This document shows positions 22,247 through 33,823 of a stretch of 64,000 nt of DNA, piece by piece. Position numbers and translations under genes: made by a program. The DNA lies in assembly GCF_904849725.1 (NCBI RefSeq), contig NC_058521.1, positions 562,670,176 to 562,734,175 on the forward strand. The letters run 5' to 3'. The stretch comes from Hordeum vulgare subsp. vulgare (Eukaryota; Streptophyta; Magnoliopsida; Poales; Poaceae). Position 1 is the stretch's first letter; each line of letters opens with the position of its first letter. The notes under the pieces were generated by a model, which was not told where the DNA came from, did not search any database, and saw only the letters and a list, made by a program, of their open reading frames with translations.

Positions 22247-22653
22247 TGTTGGGGAACGTCGCATGGGAAACAAAAAATTTCCTACGCACACGCAATACCT
22301 ATCCATGGTGATGATCATCTACGAGAGGGCAGAGTGCATCTACGTACCCTTGTAGATGGCTAAGCCGAAGCGTATATAACGCGGTTGATGTAGTGGAACA
22401 TCTTCTCGATCCAAATCGCAGCCCGTCCCGCGATCTCATCAGGATCCGTCCCGCGATCCCATGACGATGCATCCCGATCTAGTGCCGAATGGACGACACC
22501 TCCGCGTTCAGCACACATATAGCTCGATGACGATCTCCGCCTTCTTGATCCAGCAAGAGGGGCGGAGAGGTAGATGAGTTCTCCAGCACGGCGGCGTGGT
22601 GGTGGTGGCGGTGAAACTATTCCAGCAGGGCTTCGCCTAAGCACCGTTGAAAC
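22247..22653 (-). mobile_element. Angela/BARE-like LTR fragment, minus strand, left part
   Basis: It begins TGTTGGGGAACGTCGCATGG, the reverse complement of an Angela-type LTR 3' end, and follows that LTR in reverse. At 22653 it is interrupted by the complete Angela element. Positions 22649-22653 (GAAAC) form the target duplication of that insertion. The LTR resumes at 31611. Confidence 0.8.
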
Positions 22654-24481
22654 TGTTGGAATTATGCCCTAGAGGCAATAATAAATGTATAGTTATTATT
22701 ATAATTCCTGTATCAAGATAATAGTTTATTATCCATGCTATAATTGTATTGAATGAAGACTCATTTACATGTGTGGATACATAGACAAAACACCGTCCCT
22801 AGCATGCCTCTAGTTGGCTAGCCAGTTGATCGATGATAGTCAGTGTCTTCTGATTATGAACAAGGTGTTGTTGCTTGATAACTGGATCACGTCATTGGGA
22901 GAATCACGTGATGGACTAGACCCAAACTAATAGACGTAGCATGTTGATCGTGTCATTTTGTTGCTACTGTTTTCTGCGTGTCAAGTATTTATTCCTATGA
23001 CCATGAGCTCATATAACTCACTGACACCGGAGGAATGCTTTGTGTGTATCAAACGTCGCAACGTAACTGGGTGACTATAAAGATGCTCTACAGGTATCTC
23101 CGAAGGTGTTAGTTGAGTTAGTATGGATCAAGACTGGGATTTGTCACTCCGTGTAACGGAGAGGTATCTCGGGGCCCACTCGGTAATACAACATCACACA
23201 CAAGCCTTGCAAGCAATGTAACTTAGTGTAAGTTGCGGGATCTTGTATTACGGAACGAGTAAAGAGACTTGCCGGTAAACGAGATTGAAATAGGTATGCG
23301 GATGCTGACGATCGAATCTCGGGCAAGTAACATACCGAAGGACAAAGGGAATGACATACGGGATTATACGAATCCTTGGCACTGAGGTTCAAACGATAAA
23401 GATCTTCGTAGAATATGTAGGATCCAATATGGGCATCCAGGTCCCGCTATTGGATATTGACCGAGGAGTCTCTCGGGTCATGTCTACATAGTTCTCGAAC
23501 CCGCAGGGTCTGCACACTTAAGGTTCGACGTTGTTTTATGTGTATTTGGGTTATATGGTTGGTTACCGAATGTTGTTCGGAGTCCCGGATGAGATCACGG
23601 ACGTCACGAGGGTTTCCGGAATGGTCCGGAAACGAAGATTGATATATAGGATGACCTCATTTGATTACCGGAAGGTTTTTCGGAGTTACCGGGAATGTAC
23701 CGGGAATGACGAATGGGTTCCGGGGGTTCACCGGAGGGGGGCAACCCACTCCGGGGAAGCCCATAGGTATTTGTGGGGGTCACACCAGCCCTTAGTGGGC
23801 TGGTGGGACAGCCCACCAAGTCCTATGCGCCAAGGAACAAAAATCAAAGGAAGAAAGAAAAAAAAAAGGGGAAGTGGGAAAGGGGAAGGACTCCCTCCCA
23901 CCAAACCAAGTAGGACTCGGTTTGGGGGGGGGAGAGTCCTCCCCCCTGGCTCGGCCGACCCCCTTGGAGTCCCTTGGACTCCAAGGCAAGGTCCCCCTCC
24001 CTCCTCCTATATATATGGGGCTTTTAGGGCAGATTTGAGACGACTTTCTCACGGCTGCCCGACCACATACCTCCATAGTTTTTCCTCTAGATCGTGTTTC
24101 TGCGGAGCTCGGGCGGAGCCCTGCTGAGACAAGATCATCACCAACCTCCGGAGCGCCGTCACGCTGCCGGAGAACTCTTCTACCTCTCCGTCTCTCTTGC
24201 TGGATCAAGAAGGCCGAGATCATCGTCGAGCTGTACGTGTGCTGAACGCGGAGGTACCGTCCGTTCGGTACTAGATCGTGGGACTGATCGCGGGATTGTT
24301 CGCGGGGCGGATCGAGGGACGTGAGGACGTTCCACTACATCAACCGCGATCTCACATCGCTTCTGCTGTACGATCTACAAGGGTACGTAGATCACTCATC
24401 CCCTCTCGTAGATGGACATCACCATGATAGGTCTTCGTGCGCGTAGGAAAGTTTTTGTTTCCCATGCGACGTTCCCCAACA
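22654..24481 (+). repeat. 5' LTR of Angela (1828 bp)
   Basis: TG...CA bounded. Holds the promoter TATATATA at 24009-24016 and is followed after one base by the primer site. Short ORFs inside it are LTR noise repeated in the 3' LTR. Confidence 0.93.
24009..24016 (+). promoter_or_regulatory. TATA box in the Angela 5' LTR
   Basis: TATATATA follows a CT-rich stretch about 465 bp before the LTR end, as expected for a BARE/Angela promoter. The same sequence recurs at about 31137-31144 in the 3' LTR. Confidence 0.6.
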
Positions 24482-25752
24482 GTGGCATCATGAGCTAGGT
24501 TCATGCGTAGATGTCTTCTCGAGTAGAACACGAAAGGTTTTGTGGGCGGTGATGTGCGTTTTGCTGCCCTCCTTAGTCTTTTCTTGATTCCGCGGTATTG
24601 TTGGATCGAAGCGGCTTGGACCGACATTACTCGTACGCTTACGAGAGACTGGTTTCATCGTTACGAGTAACCCCCTTTGCTCAAAGATGACTGGCAAGTG
24701 ACGGTTTCTCCAACTTTAGTTGAATCGGATTTGACCGAGGAGGTCCTTGGATGAGGTTAAATAGCAACTCATATATCTCCGTTGTGGTGTTTGCGTAAGT
24801 AAGATGCGATCCTACTAGATACCCTTGGTCACCACGTAAAACATGCAACAACAAAATTAGAGGACGTCTAACTTGTTTTTGCAGGGTATGATTGTGATGT
24901 GATATGGCCAATGATGTGATGTGATATATTGGATGTATGAGATGATCATGTTGTAATAGAAATATCGACTTGCACGTCGATGGTACGGCAACCGGCAGGA
25001 GCCATAGGGTTGTCTTTATACTAACATATGTGCTTGCAGATGCGTTTACTATTTTGCTAGGATGTAGCTTTAGTAGTGATAGCATTAGTAGCACGACAAC
25101 CCCGATGGCGACACGTTGATGGAGATCATGATGATGGAGATCATGGTGTGGCGCCGGTGACAAGAAGATCGTGCCGGTGCTTTGGTGATAGAGATCAAGA
25201 AGCACGTGATGATGGCCATATCATGTCACTTATGAACTGCATGTGATGTTAATCCTTTTATGCACCTTATTTTGCTTAGAACGACGGTAGCATCATGAGG
25301 TGATCTCTCACTAAAATTTCAAGACGAAATTGTGTTCTCCCCGACTGTGCACCGTTGCTACAGTTCGTCGTTTCGAGACACCACGTGATGATCGGGTGTG
25401 ATAGACTCAACGTTCACATACAACGGGTGCAAAACAGTTGCGCACGCGGAACACTCGGGTTAAGCTTGACGAGCCTAGCATGTGCAGACATGGCCTCGGA
25501 ACACATGAGACCGAAAGGTCGATCATGAATCATATAGTTGATATGATTAGCATAGGGATGCTTACCACTGAAACTACTCTCGACTCACGTGATGATCGGA
25601 CTTGGGATAGCGTAAGTGGATCATGAACCACTCAAATGACTAGAGAGATGTACTTTTTGAGTGGGAGTTTAGCATATAATTTGATTAAGTTGAACTCTAA
25701 TTATCTTGAACATAGTCTAAAGTCCACTTTGAATATATTTGTGTTGTAGATC
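24482..25752 (+). other. Angela primer-binding site and untranslated leader
   Basis: TGGCATCATGAGC at 24483 is an imperfect match to the tRNA-iMet complement TGGTATCAGAGC (one substitution, one inserted base). About 1.25 kb of leader without a long ORF follows. A 13-nt direct repeat GATGGAGATCATG lies at 25118-25130 and 25133-25145, conserved in the second copia element. Confidence 0.7.
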
Positions 25753-26196
25753 ATGGCTCACGCAAGTGTCATCCTCAATTTTAATACGTTCCTAGAGAAA
25801 GCTAAGTTGAAAGATGATGGAAGCAACTTTGTAGACTGGGCTCGTAATCTTAGGCTAATCTTACAAGCTGGAAAGAAGGATTATGTCCTTAATGCTGCGC
25901 TAGGAGATGAACCACCCGCTACGGCTGATCAGGATGTTAAGAACGCTTGGCTAGCACGTAAGGAGGACTACTCAATAGTTCAATGTGCAGTCTTGTATGG
26001 CTTAGAGCCGGGACTTCAACGTCGCTTTGAGCGTCATGGAGCATTTGAGATGTTCCATGAGTTGAAGTTTATCTTTCAGAAGAACGCCCGGATCGAGAGG
26101 TATGAGACCTCCGATAAATTCTATGCTTGCAAGATGGAGGAAAGCTCGTCTGTCAGTGAACATCTGCTCAAGATGTCTGGGTACTCAAACGTCTAG
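25753..26196 (+). pseudogene. Copia gag, N-terminal part, frameshifted
   Basis: The frame starts at ATG 25753 and encodes the copia Gag N-terminal region (NFVDWARNLRLILQAG, YGLEPGLQRRFERHGAFEMF). It stops at 26194-26196. The expected Gag continuation is in a different frame, entering at about 26178-26190 and running into the pol ORF. A net one-base deletion at about 26180 explains this. In this family gag and pol form one ORF, so this is damage rather than a designed junction. Apart from this lesion the copy looks complete. Confidence 0.75.
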
Positions 26197-26276
26197 CTGA
26201 ACTAGGGATTGAACTCCCGCAAGAAGCTATCACTGACAGAATCCTCCAATCACTGCCGCCAAGCTATAAAGGCTTT

Positions 26277-29200
26277 GTGTTGAACTACAACATGCAAGGG
26301 ATGAACAAGTCTCCCGGCGAGTTGTTTGCGATGCTGAAAGTCGCAGAGTCTGAACTCCGTAAAGAACATCAAGTGTTGATGGTGAGCAAGACCACTAGTT
26401 TCAAGAGAAACGGCAAAGGCAAGAAGGGCAATTCGAAGAAGAGCGGCAAGCCTGTTGCCAATCCGCCGAAGAAACCCAAGGCTGGACCTAAGCCTGAAAC
26501 AGAGTGCTTCTATTGCAAGGGTATGGGTCACTGGAAGCGCAATTGCCCCAAGTATCTGGCAGATAAGAAGGCGGGCAAAGAAAAATCAGGTATATTTGAT
26601 ATACATGTTATTGATGTGTACTTAACCGGCTCTCGTAGTAGTGCCTGGGTATTCGATACCGGTTCTGTTGCTCACATTTGCAACTCGAAACAGGAACTGC
26701 GGAATAGACGGAGGCTGGCGAAAGACGAAGTGACGATGCGCGTAGGAAACGGTTCCAAGGTTGATGCAATCGCCGTCGGCACCGTGTCACTTCAACTACC
26801 ATCAGGATTAGTGATGAATTTAAATCATTGTTATTTAGTGCCTGCGTTGAGCATGAACATTATATCCGGATCTTGTTTATTGCGAGACGGTTACTCTTTT
26901 AAGTCTGAGAATAATGGTTGTTCGATTTCTATGAGTAACATCTTTTATGGTCATGCACCGAATGTGAGAGGATTGTTCATATTGAATCTCGATAGAGATA
27001 CGCATATACATAACATTGAGACCAAAAGAGTAAGAGTAAACAATGATAGCGCCATATTTTTGTGGCACTGCCGCTTGGGTCATATTGGTGTAAAGCGCAT
27101 GAAGAAACTCCATGCTGATGGACTTTTGGAGTCACTTGACTTTGATTCACTTGACACTTGCGAGCCATGCCTCATGGGCAAGATGACTAAAACTCCGTTC
27201 TCCGGAACAATGGAACGTGCAAGTGACTTATTGGAAATCATACATACCGATGTGTGTGGTCCGATGAGCGTGGAGGCACGCGGCGGATATCGTTATTTTC
27301 TCACCTTCACTGACGATTTGAGTAGATATGGTTATGTCTACTTAATGAAGCACAAGTCTGAAACATTTGAAAAGTTCAAGCAATTTCAGAGTGAAGTAGA
27401 AAATCATCGTAACAAGAAGATCAAGTTCCTGCGGTCTGATCGTGGGGGTGAATATCTGAGTTTCGAGTTTGGTACTCACTTAAAACAATGTGGAATTGTT
27501 TCGCAGTTAACACCGCCTGGAACACCACAGCGTAATGGTGTGTCCGAACATCGTAATCGTACTTTATTAGAAATGGTGCGATCTATGATGTCTCTTACTG
27601 ATTTGCCGTTATCGTTTTGGGGTTATGCATTAGAAACAGCTGCATTCACTTTAAATAGGGCACCATCGAAATCCGTTGAGACGACACCATACGAGCTGTG
27701 GTGTGGAAGAAGGCCAAAGTTATCGTTTCTTAAAGTTTGGGGATGTGATGCTTATGTCAAAAGGCTTCAGCCTGAAAAGCTGGAACCCAAAGCGGAAAAG
27801 TGCGTCTTCATAGGCTACCCAAAAGAGACAGTTGGGTACACCTTCTATCTCAAATCCGAGGGCAAAGTGTTTGTTGCTAAGAACGGAACTTTTCTCGAGA
27901 AGGAGTTTCTCTCGAGAGAATTGAGTGGGAGGAAGATAGAACTTGACGAGGTTGTCGAACCTCTCATCCCTCTGGATGGTGGCGCAGGGCAAGGGGAAAC
28001 CCCTGTGATTGCGACGCCAGTTGAGGAGGAAGTTAATGATGATGATCATGAAACTCCAGTTCAAGTTTCTGTTGAACCACGCAGGTCGACGAGATCACGC
28101 GCTGCTCCAGAGTGGTACGGTAATCCCGTCTTGACAATCATGTTGTTAGACAACAATGAACCTGCAAATTATGAAGAAGCGATGGTGGGCCCAGATTCCA
28201 ACAAATGGTTAGAAGCCATGAAATCCGAGATAGGATCCATGTATGAGAACAAGGTGTGGACTTTGGAGATACTACCTGGGGGCCGCAAGGCTATTCAGAA
28301 CAAATGGATCTTTAAGAAGAAGACGGACGCTGACGGTAATGTGACCGTTTATAAAGCTCGACTTGTGGCAAAGGGTTTTTCACAAGTTCCAGGAATTGAC
28401 TACGATGAGACTTTCTCTCCCGTAGCGATGCTTAAGTCCGTCAGAATCATGTTAGCAATAGCTGCATTTTTCGATTATGAAATCTGGCAGATGGATGTCA
28501 AAACGGCGTTCCTTAACGGTTTCCTTAAGGAAGAGTTGTATATGATGCAACCCGAAGGTTTTGTCGATCCTAAAAATGCTGACAAAGTGTGCAAGCTCCA
28601 GCGATCCATTTATGGACTGGTGCAAGCATCTCGGAGTTGGAACAAGCGCTTTGATGAGGTGATCAAGGCATTTGGGTTTATACAAGTGGTTGGAGAATCT
28701 TGTATTTACAAGAAAGTGAGTGGGAGCTCTGTGGCGTTTCTAATATTATATGTGGATGACATATTACTGATTGGAAACAACGTAGAGCTTTTGGAGAGCA
28801 TAAAAGGTTATTTGAATAAAAGTTTCTCTATGAAGGACCTAGGAGAAGCTGCTTACATTCTAGGCATTAAGATCTATCGAGATAGATCAAGACGCCTGAT
28901 AGGGCTTTCACAAAGCACATACCTTGATAAAGTTTTGAAGAGGTTCAAAATGGAACAGTCCAAGAAAGGGTTCTTGCCAGTGTTACAAGGTACGAGATTG
29001 AGTAAGACTCAGTGCCCAGCAACTGATAAAGATAGAGAGCATATGCGCTCCGTCCCCTATGCTTCAGCCATAGGCTCTATCATGTATGCAATGCTGTGCA
29101 CTAGACCAGATGTCAGCCCGCCCATAAGTATGGTAGGCAGGTTCCAGAGTAATCCAGGAGTGGATCACTGGACGGCGGTCAAGAATATCCTGAAGTACCT

Positions 29201-29732
29201 GAAAAGGACTAAGGAGATGTTTCTCGTGTATGGAGGTGACGAAGAGCTCGCCGTAAAAGGTTACGTTGATGCAAGCTTTGACACAGATCCGGACGACTCT
29301 AAGTCGCAAACCGGATACGTATTTATTCTTAATGGGGGTGCAGTAAGCTGGTGCAGTTCCAAGCAAAGCGTCGTAGCAGATTCTACATGTGAAGCGGAGT
29401 ACATGGCTGCCTCGGAGGCGGCTAAGGAGGGTGTCTGGATGAAGCAGTTCATGACGGATCTTGGAGTGGTGCCAAGTGCACTGGATCCAATAACCTTGTT
29501 CTGTGACAACACTGGTGCCATTGCCTTAGCAAAGGAACCAAGGTTTCACAAGAAGACCAGACACATCAAACGACGCTTCAACCTCATCCGCGACTACGTC
29601 GAGGAGGAGGACGTAAATATATGCAAAGTGCACACGGATCTGAATGTAGCAGACCCGCTGACTAAACCTCTTCCACGGCCAAAACATGATCGACACCAGA
29701 ACTGTATGGGTGTTAGATTTATTACAATGTAA
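26277..29732 (+). CDS. Copia Gag C-terminus-Pol polyprotein (1151 codons, intact)
   Basis: Counting from the Met at 26277, the nucleocapsid zinc knuckle is CX2CX4HX4C at residues 77-90. The aspartic protease has FDTG (D127). Integrase has H264/H269/C295/C298 and a D325-D388-35-E424 catalytic triad. Reverse transcriptase has D740 (MDVKTAFLNG) and YVDD at 825-828. RNase H has D998, the CEAEY segment near 1038-1042, and D1077. This order (IN before RT) defines copia. The frame actually opens upstream, at about 26178, as the continuation of gag, so the Met used is arbitrary. All catalytic residues are present; only the gag frameshift upstream should block Gag-Pol synthesis from this copy. Confidence 0.92.
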   Translation: MLNYNMQGMNKSPGELFAMLKVAESELRKEHQVLMVSKTTSFKRNGKGKKGNSKKSGKPVANPPKKPKAGPKPETECFYCKGMGHWKRNCPKYLADKKAGKEKSGIFDIHVIDVYLTGSRSSAWVFDTGSVAHICNSKQELRNRRRLAKDEVTMRVGNGSKVDAIAVGTVSLQLPSGLVMNLNHCYLVPALSMNIISGSCLLRDGYSFKSENNGCSISMSNIFYGHAPNVRGLFILNLDRDTHIHNIETKRVRVNNDSAIFLWHCRLGHIGVKRMKKLHADGLLESLDFDSLDTCEPCLMGKMTKTPFSGTMERASDLLEIIHTDVCGPMSVEARGGYRYFLTFTDDLSRYGYVYLMKHKSETFEKFKQFQSEVENHRNKKIKFLRSDRGGEYLSFEFGTHLKQCGIVSQLTPPGTPQRNGVSEHRNRTLLEMVRSMMSLTDLPLSFWGYALETAAFTLNRAPSKSVETTPYELWCGRRPKLSFLKVWGCDAYVKRLQPEKLEPKAEKCVFIGYPKETVGYTFYLKSEGKVFVAKNGTFLEKEFLSRELSGRKIELDEVVEPLIPLDGGAGQGETPVIATPVEEEVNDDDHETPVQVSVEPRRSTRSRAAPEWYGNPVLTIMLLDNNEPANYEEAMVGPDSNKWLEAMKSEIGSMYENKVWTLEILPGGRKAIQNKWIFKKKTDADGNVTVYKARLVAKGFSQVPGIDYDETFSPVAMLKSVRIMLAIAAFFDYEIWQMDVKTAFLNGFLKEELYMMQPEGFVDPKNADKVCKLQRSIYGLVQASRSWNKRFDEVIKAFGFIQVVGESCIYKKVSGSSVAFLILYVDDILLIGNNVELLESIKGYLNKSFSMKDLGEAAYILGIKIYRDRSRRLIGLSQSTYLDKVLKRFKMEQSKKGFLPVLQGTRLSKTQCPATDKDREHMRSVPYASAIGSIMYAMLCTRPDVSPPISMVGRFQSNPGVDHWTAVKNILKYLKRTKEMFLVYGGDEELAVKGYVDASFDTDPDDSKSQTGYVFILNGGAVSWCSSKQSVVADSTCEAEYMAASEAAKEGVWMKQFMTDLGVVPSALDPITLFCDNTGAIALAKEPRFHKKTRHIKRRFNLIRDYVEEEDVNICKVHTDLNVADPLTKPLPRPKHDRHQNCMGVRFITM

Positions 29733-29773
29733 TTCACATGGTGATGTGAGGGCTAGATTATTGACTCTAGTGC

Positions 29774-29784
29774 AAGTGGGAGAC
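29774..29784 (+). other. Polypurine tract of Angela
   Basis: AAGTGGGAGAC directly precedes the 3' LTR (TGTTGG at 29785), the standard plus-strand primer position. Confidence 0.8.
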
Positions 29785-31610
29785 TGTTGGAATTATGCCC
29801 TAGAGGCAATAATAAATGTATAGTTATTATTATAATTCCTGTATCAAGATAATAGTTTATTATCCATGCTATAATTGTATTGAATGAAGACTCATTTACA
29901 TGTGTGGATACATAGACAAAACACCGTCCCTAGCATGCCTCTAGTTGGCTAGCCAGTTGATCGATGATAGTCAGTGTCTTCTGATTATGAACAAGGTGTT
30001 GTTGCTTGATAACTGGATCACGTCATTGGGAGAATCACGTGATGGACTAGACCCAAACTAATAGACGTAGCATGTTGATCGTGTCATTTTGTTGCTACTG
30101 TTTTCTGCGTGTCAAGTATTTATTCCTATGACCATGAGCTCATATAACTCACTGACACCGGAGGAATGCTTTGTGTGTATCAAACGTCGCAACGTAACTG
30201 GGTGACTATAAAGATGCTCTACAGGTATCTCCGAAGGTGTTAGTTGAGTTAGTATGGATCAAGACTGGGATTTGTCACTCCGTGTGACGGAGAGGTATCT
30301 CGGGGCCCACTCGGTAATACAACATCACACACAAGCCTTGCAAGCAATGTAACTTAGTGTAAGTTGCGGGATCTTGTATTACGGAACGAGTAAAGAGACT
30401 TGCCGGTAAACGAGATTGAAATAGGTATGCGGATGCTGACGATCGAATCTCGGGCAAGTAACATACCGAAGGACAAAGGGAATGACATACAGGATTATAC
30501 GAATCCTTGGCACTGAGGTTCAAACGATAAAGATCTTCGTAGAATATGTAGGATCCAATATGGGCATCCAGGTCCCGCTATTGGATATTGACCGAGGAGT
30601 CTCTCGGGTCATGTCTACATAGTTCTCGAACCCGCAGGGTCTGCACACTTAAGGTTCGACGTTGTTTTATGTGTATTTGGGTTATATGGTTGGTTACAGA
30701 ATGTTTTTCGGAGTCCCGGATGAGATCACGGACGTCACGAGGGTTTCCGGAATGGTCCGGAAACGAAGATTGATATATAGGATGACCTCATTTGATTACC
30801 GGAAGGTTTTTCGGAGTTACCGGGAATGTACCGGGAATGACGAATGGGTTCCGGGGGTTCACCGGAGGGGGGCAACCCACTCCGGGGAAGCCCATAGGTA
30901 TTTGTGGGGGTCACACCAGCCCTTAGTGGGCTGGTGGGACAGCCCACCAAGTCCTATGCGCCAAGGAACAAAAATCAAAGGAAGAATGAAAAAAAAAGGG
31001 GAAGTGGGAAAGGGGAAGGACTCCCTCCCACCAAACCAAGTAGGACTCGGTTTGGGGGGGGAGAGTCCTCCCCCCTGGCTCGGCCGACCCCCTTGGAGTC
31101 CCTTGGACTCCAAGGCAAGGTCCCCCTCCCTCCTCCTATATATATGGGGCTTTTAGGGCAGATTTGAGACGACTTTCTCACGGCTGCCCGACCACATACC
31201 TCCATAGTTTTTCCTCTAGATCGTGTTTCTGCGGAGCTCGGGCGGAGCCCTGCTGAGACAAGATCATCACCAACCTCCGGAGCGCCGTCATGCTGCCGGA
31301 GAACTCTTCTACCTCTCCGTCTCTCTTGCTGGATCAAGAAGGCCGAGATCATCGTCGAGCTGTACGTGTGCTGAACGCGGAGGTACCGTCCGTTCGGTAC
31401 TAGATCGTGGGACTGATCGCGGGATTGTTCGCGGGGCGGATCGAGGGACGTGAGGACGTTCCACTACATCAACCGCGATCTCACATCGCTTCTGCTGTAC
31501 GATCTACAAGGGTACGTAGATCACTCATCCCCTCTCGTAGATGGACATCACCATGATAGGTCTTCGTGCGCGTAGGAAAATTTTTGTTTCCCATGCGACG
31601 TTCCCCAACA
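29785..31610 (+). repeat. 3' LTR of Angela (1826 bp)
   Basis: Nearly identical to 22654-24481. Differences seen by eye include A/G near 23154/30285, G/A in ATACGGG/ATACAGG, two changes in the GTTACCGAATGTTG segment, A/T in GGAAGAAA, C/T in CGTCACGC, and G/A near the end. Confidence 0.93.
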
Positions 31611-32048
31611 GAAACTAGACTAGAGGAGAAACGGATCTAGAGAGAGAGGGCAGCACGTGACTGTTTTTTTGTATCTCAAAAACCCTCAATACCTCTAGTA
31701 TATATAGCAGGGAGGGAGGGGAGGAGGCAGCCTCAAACCCTCAAGGTTTGGCCGAAATTGGAGGTGAAGGAGTCCTACTCCAATCCTACTAGGTGTAGGA
31801 TTCCTCCTTATTTCTACTTGGAAATCCTTTCCACCTTTTCCATCTTTGAGTTTTTTGCCTCTCAAACCTCATGGGCCTTAGTGGGAGCTTATGTCAGCCC
31901 ACTAGGGGCTGGTTTGTATCCTTCCACAGCCCATAAGGCCCGTCGGGGCGTGACACCCCTCCCGATGGTCCCCAGTACCCTCCCGACACTCCCGGTACAG
32001 TACCGATGAGCCCGAAACTTTTCCGGTGACCAAAATAGGACTTCCTAT
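31611..32048 (-). mobile_element. Angela/BARE-like LTR fragment, minus strand, right part
   Basis: Continues the LTR interrupted at 22653, including TATATATAG at about 31698 in reverse and the GC-rich segment of the U3. It is cut at 32048 by the next copia LTR. Positions 31611-31615 are the GAAAC duplication. It carries no coding sequence. Confidence 0.7.
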
Positions 32049-33823
32049 TGTTGGAAATATGCCCTAGAGGCAATAATAAAATGGTTATTATCATATTTCC
32101 TTGTTCATGATAATCGTCTATTGTTCATGCTATAATTGTATTAACAGGAAACAGTAATACATGTGTGAATAAATAGATCACAATGTGTCCCTAGCAAGCC
32201 TCTAGTTGGCTAGCTCGTTAATCAATAGATGATCATGGTTTCCTGATCATGGGCATGAGATGTCACTGACAACGGGATCACATCATTGGGAGAATGATGT
32301 GATGGACAAGACCCAATCCTAAGCATAGCACTAGATCGTATTGTTCATATGCTAAAGCTTTTCTAATGTCAAGTGTCTTTTCCTTCGACCGTGAGATTGT
32401 GCAACTCCCGGATACCGTAGGAGTGCTTTGGGTGTATCAAACATCACAACGTAACTGAGTGACTATAAAGGTGCACTACGGGTACCTCTGAAGGTGTCTG
32501 TTGGGTTGGGACGAATCGAGATCAGGATTTGTCACTCCGTGTGACAGAGAGGTATCTCTGGGCCCACTCGGTAGAACATCATCATGAGCTAAATGTGATT
32601 AAGAAGTTAGTCACAGGATGACGTGCTATGGAACGAGTAAAGAGACTTACCGGTAACGAGATTGAACAAGGTATAGGTATACCGACAATCGAATCTCGGG
32701 CAAGTTCTATACCGACAGACAAAGGGAATTGTATACGGGATTGATTGAATCCTTGACATCGTGGTTCATCCGATGAGATCATCGTGGAACATGTGGGAGC
32801 CACCATGGGTATCCAAATCTCGCTGATGGTTATTGGCCACAGAGCGTCTCGGTCATGTTTGCATGTTTTCCGAACCCGTAGGGTCTACACACTTAAGGTT
32901 CGATAACGCTAGGGTTATATGGAAATGTTATACGAGGTTACCGAAAGTTGTTCCGAGTCTCGGATGAGATCCCGGACGTCACGAGGAGCTACGGAATGGT
33001 CCGGAGGTAAAGATTGATATATAGGATGGATGGTTTTGGATGCCGGAAATGTTTCGGGCGTCACCGGTTGCGTACCGGGACCACCGGGACCACCGAAAAT
33101 GGTCCCCGGGGTCCACCGGGAGGGGCCACCAGCCCCAAGAGGTAGCATGGGCCAAAAGGTGCAGGGCAACCAGCCCAAAGTTGGCTGGTGCGCCTCCCAC
33201 AAAGGGGCCCAAGGCGCAGGAGGTGGAGAGGGGGGGAACCCTAGGCGCTGGTGGGCCTAAGGCCCACCTAGGGGTGCGCCACTCCCTCCCCCTACCTTGG
33301 TCGCCGCACCTCCCATCTGGGGGGGCTGCCGCACCACCTAGGGTGGGAACCCTAGGGGTGGCACCCCTCCCCTCCTCCTATATATACCTAGGGGTTTGGG
33401 GCTGTTTTGCGCACCGTTTCTTGTCTCCCTCGACGCAGCCCTACTCCCCTCCTTCCTCCTCCTCCCACGGTGCTTGGCGAAGCCCTGCCGGGAGACCTCG
33501 TCTCTCCATCGACACCACGCCGTCGTGCTGCCGGAGATCTTCCCCAACCTCTCCCTCCTCCTTGCTGGATAAGGCGCGGGAGACGTCATCGGGCTGCACG
33601 TGTGTTGAACGCGGAGGTGCCGTGGTTCGGCACTAGATCGGAATCACACCGCGATCTGAATCGCCGCGAGTACGACTCCATCAACCGCGTTCTAGCAACG
33701 CTTCCGCTTAGCGATCTTCGAAGGTATGAAGATGCACTCACCCCTCTCTCGTTGCTGGTCTCTCCATAGGAAGATCTGAATATGGCGTAGGAAAATTTTG
33801 AATTTATGCTACGTTACCCAACA
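32049..33823 (+). repeat. 5' LTR of the second copia element (1775 bp)
   Basis: TGTTGG...CCAACA bounded, followed by GTGGCATCCGAGCCAGG, an iMet-like primer site. A TATATATA box lies at about 33379. Confidence 0.85.

Larger units (their letters stand above)
22654..31610 (+). mobile_element. Complete Angela/BARE/WIS-type copia retrotransposon
   Basis: An 8957-bp element with LTRs 22654-24481 and 29785-31610, both TGTTGG...CCAACA, flanked by the perfect 5-bp target duplication GAAAC (22649-22653 and 31611-31615). The internal region has a leader, gag with one frameshift, and a long intact pol in copia order: protease, integrase, reverse transcriptase, RNase H. Comparing the LTRs by eye I count about seven substitutions and two homopolymer length changes in about 1.83 kb, so the insertion is recent. 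It sits inside an older LTR of its own family in the opposite orientation. Confidence 0.93.

Noticed and set aside
26180..26196. Programmed frameshift in Angela gag
   Set aside because: No slippery heptamer is present, and related copia elements have a single gag-pol frame; a one-base deletion is simpler.
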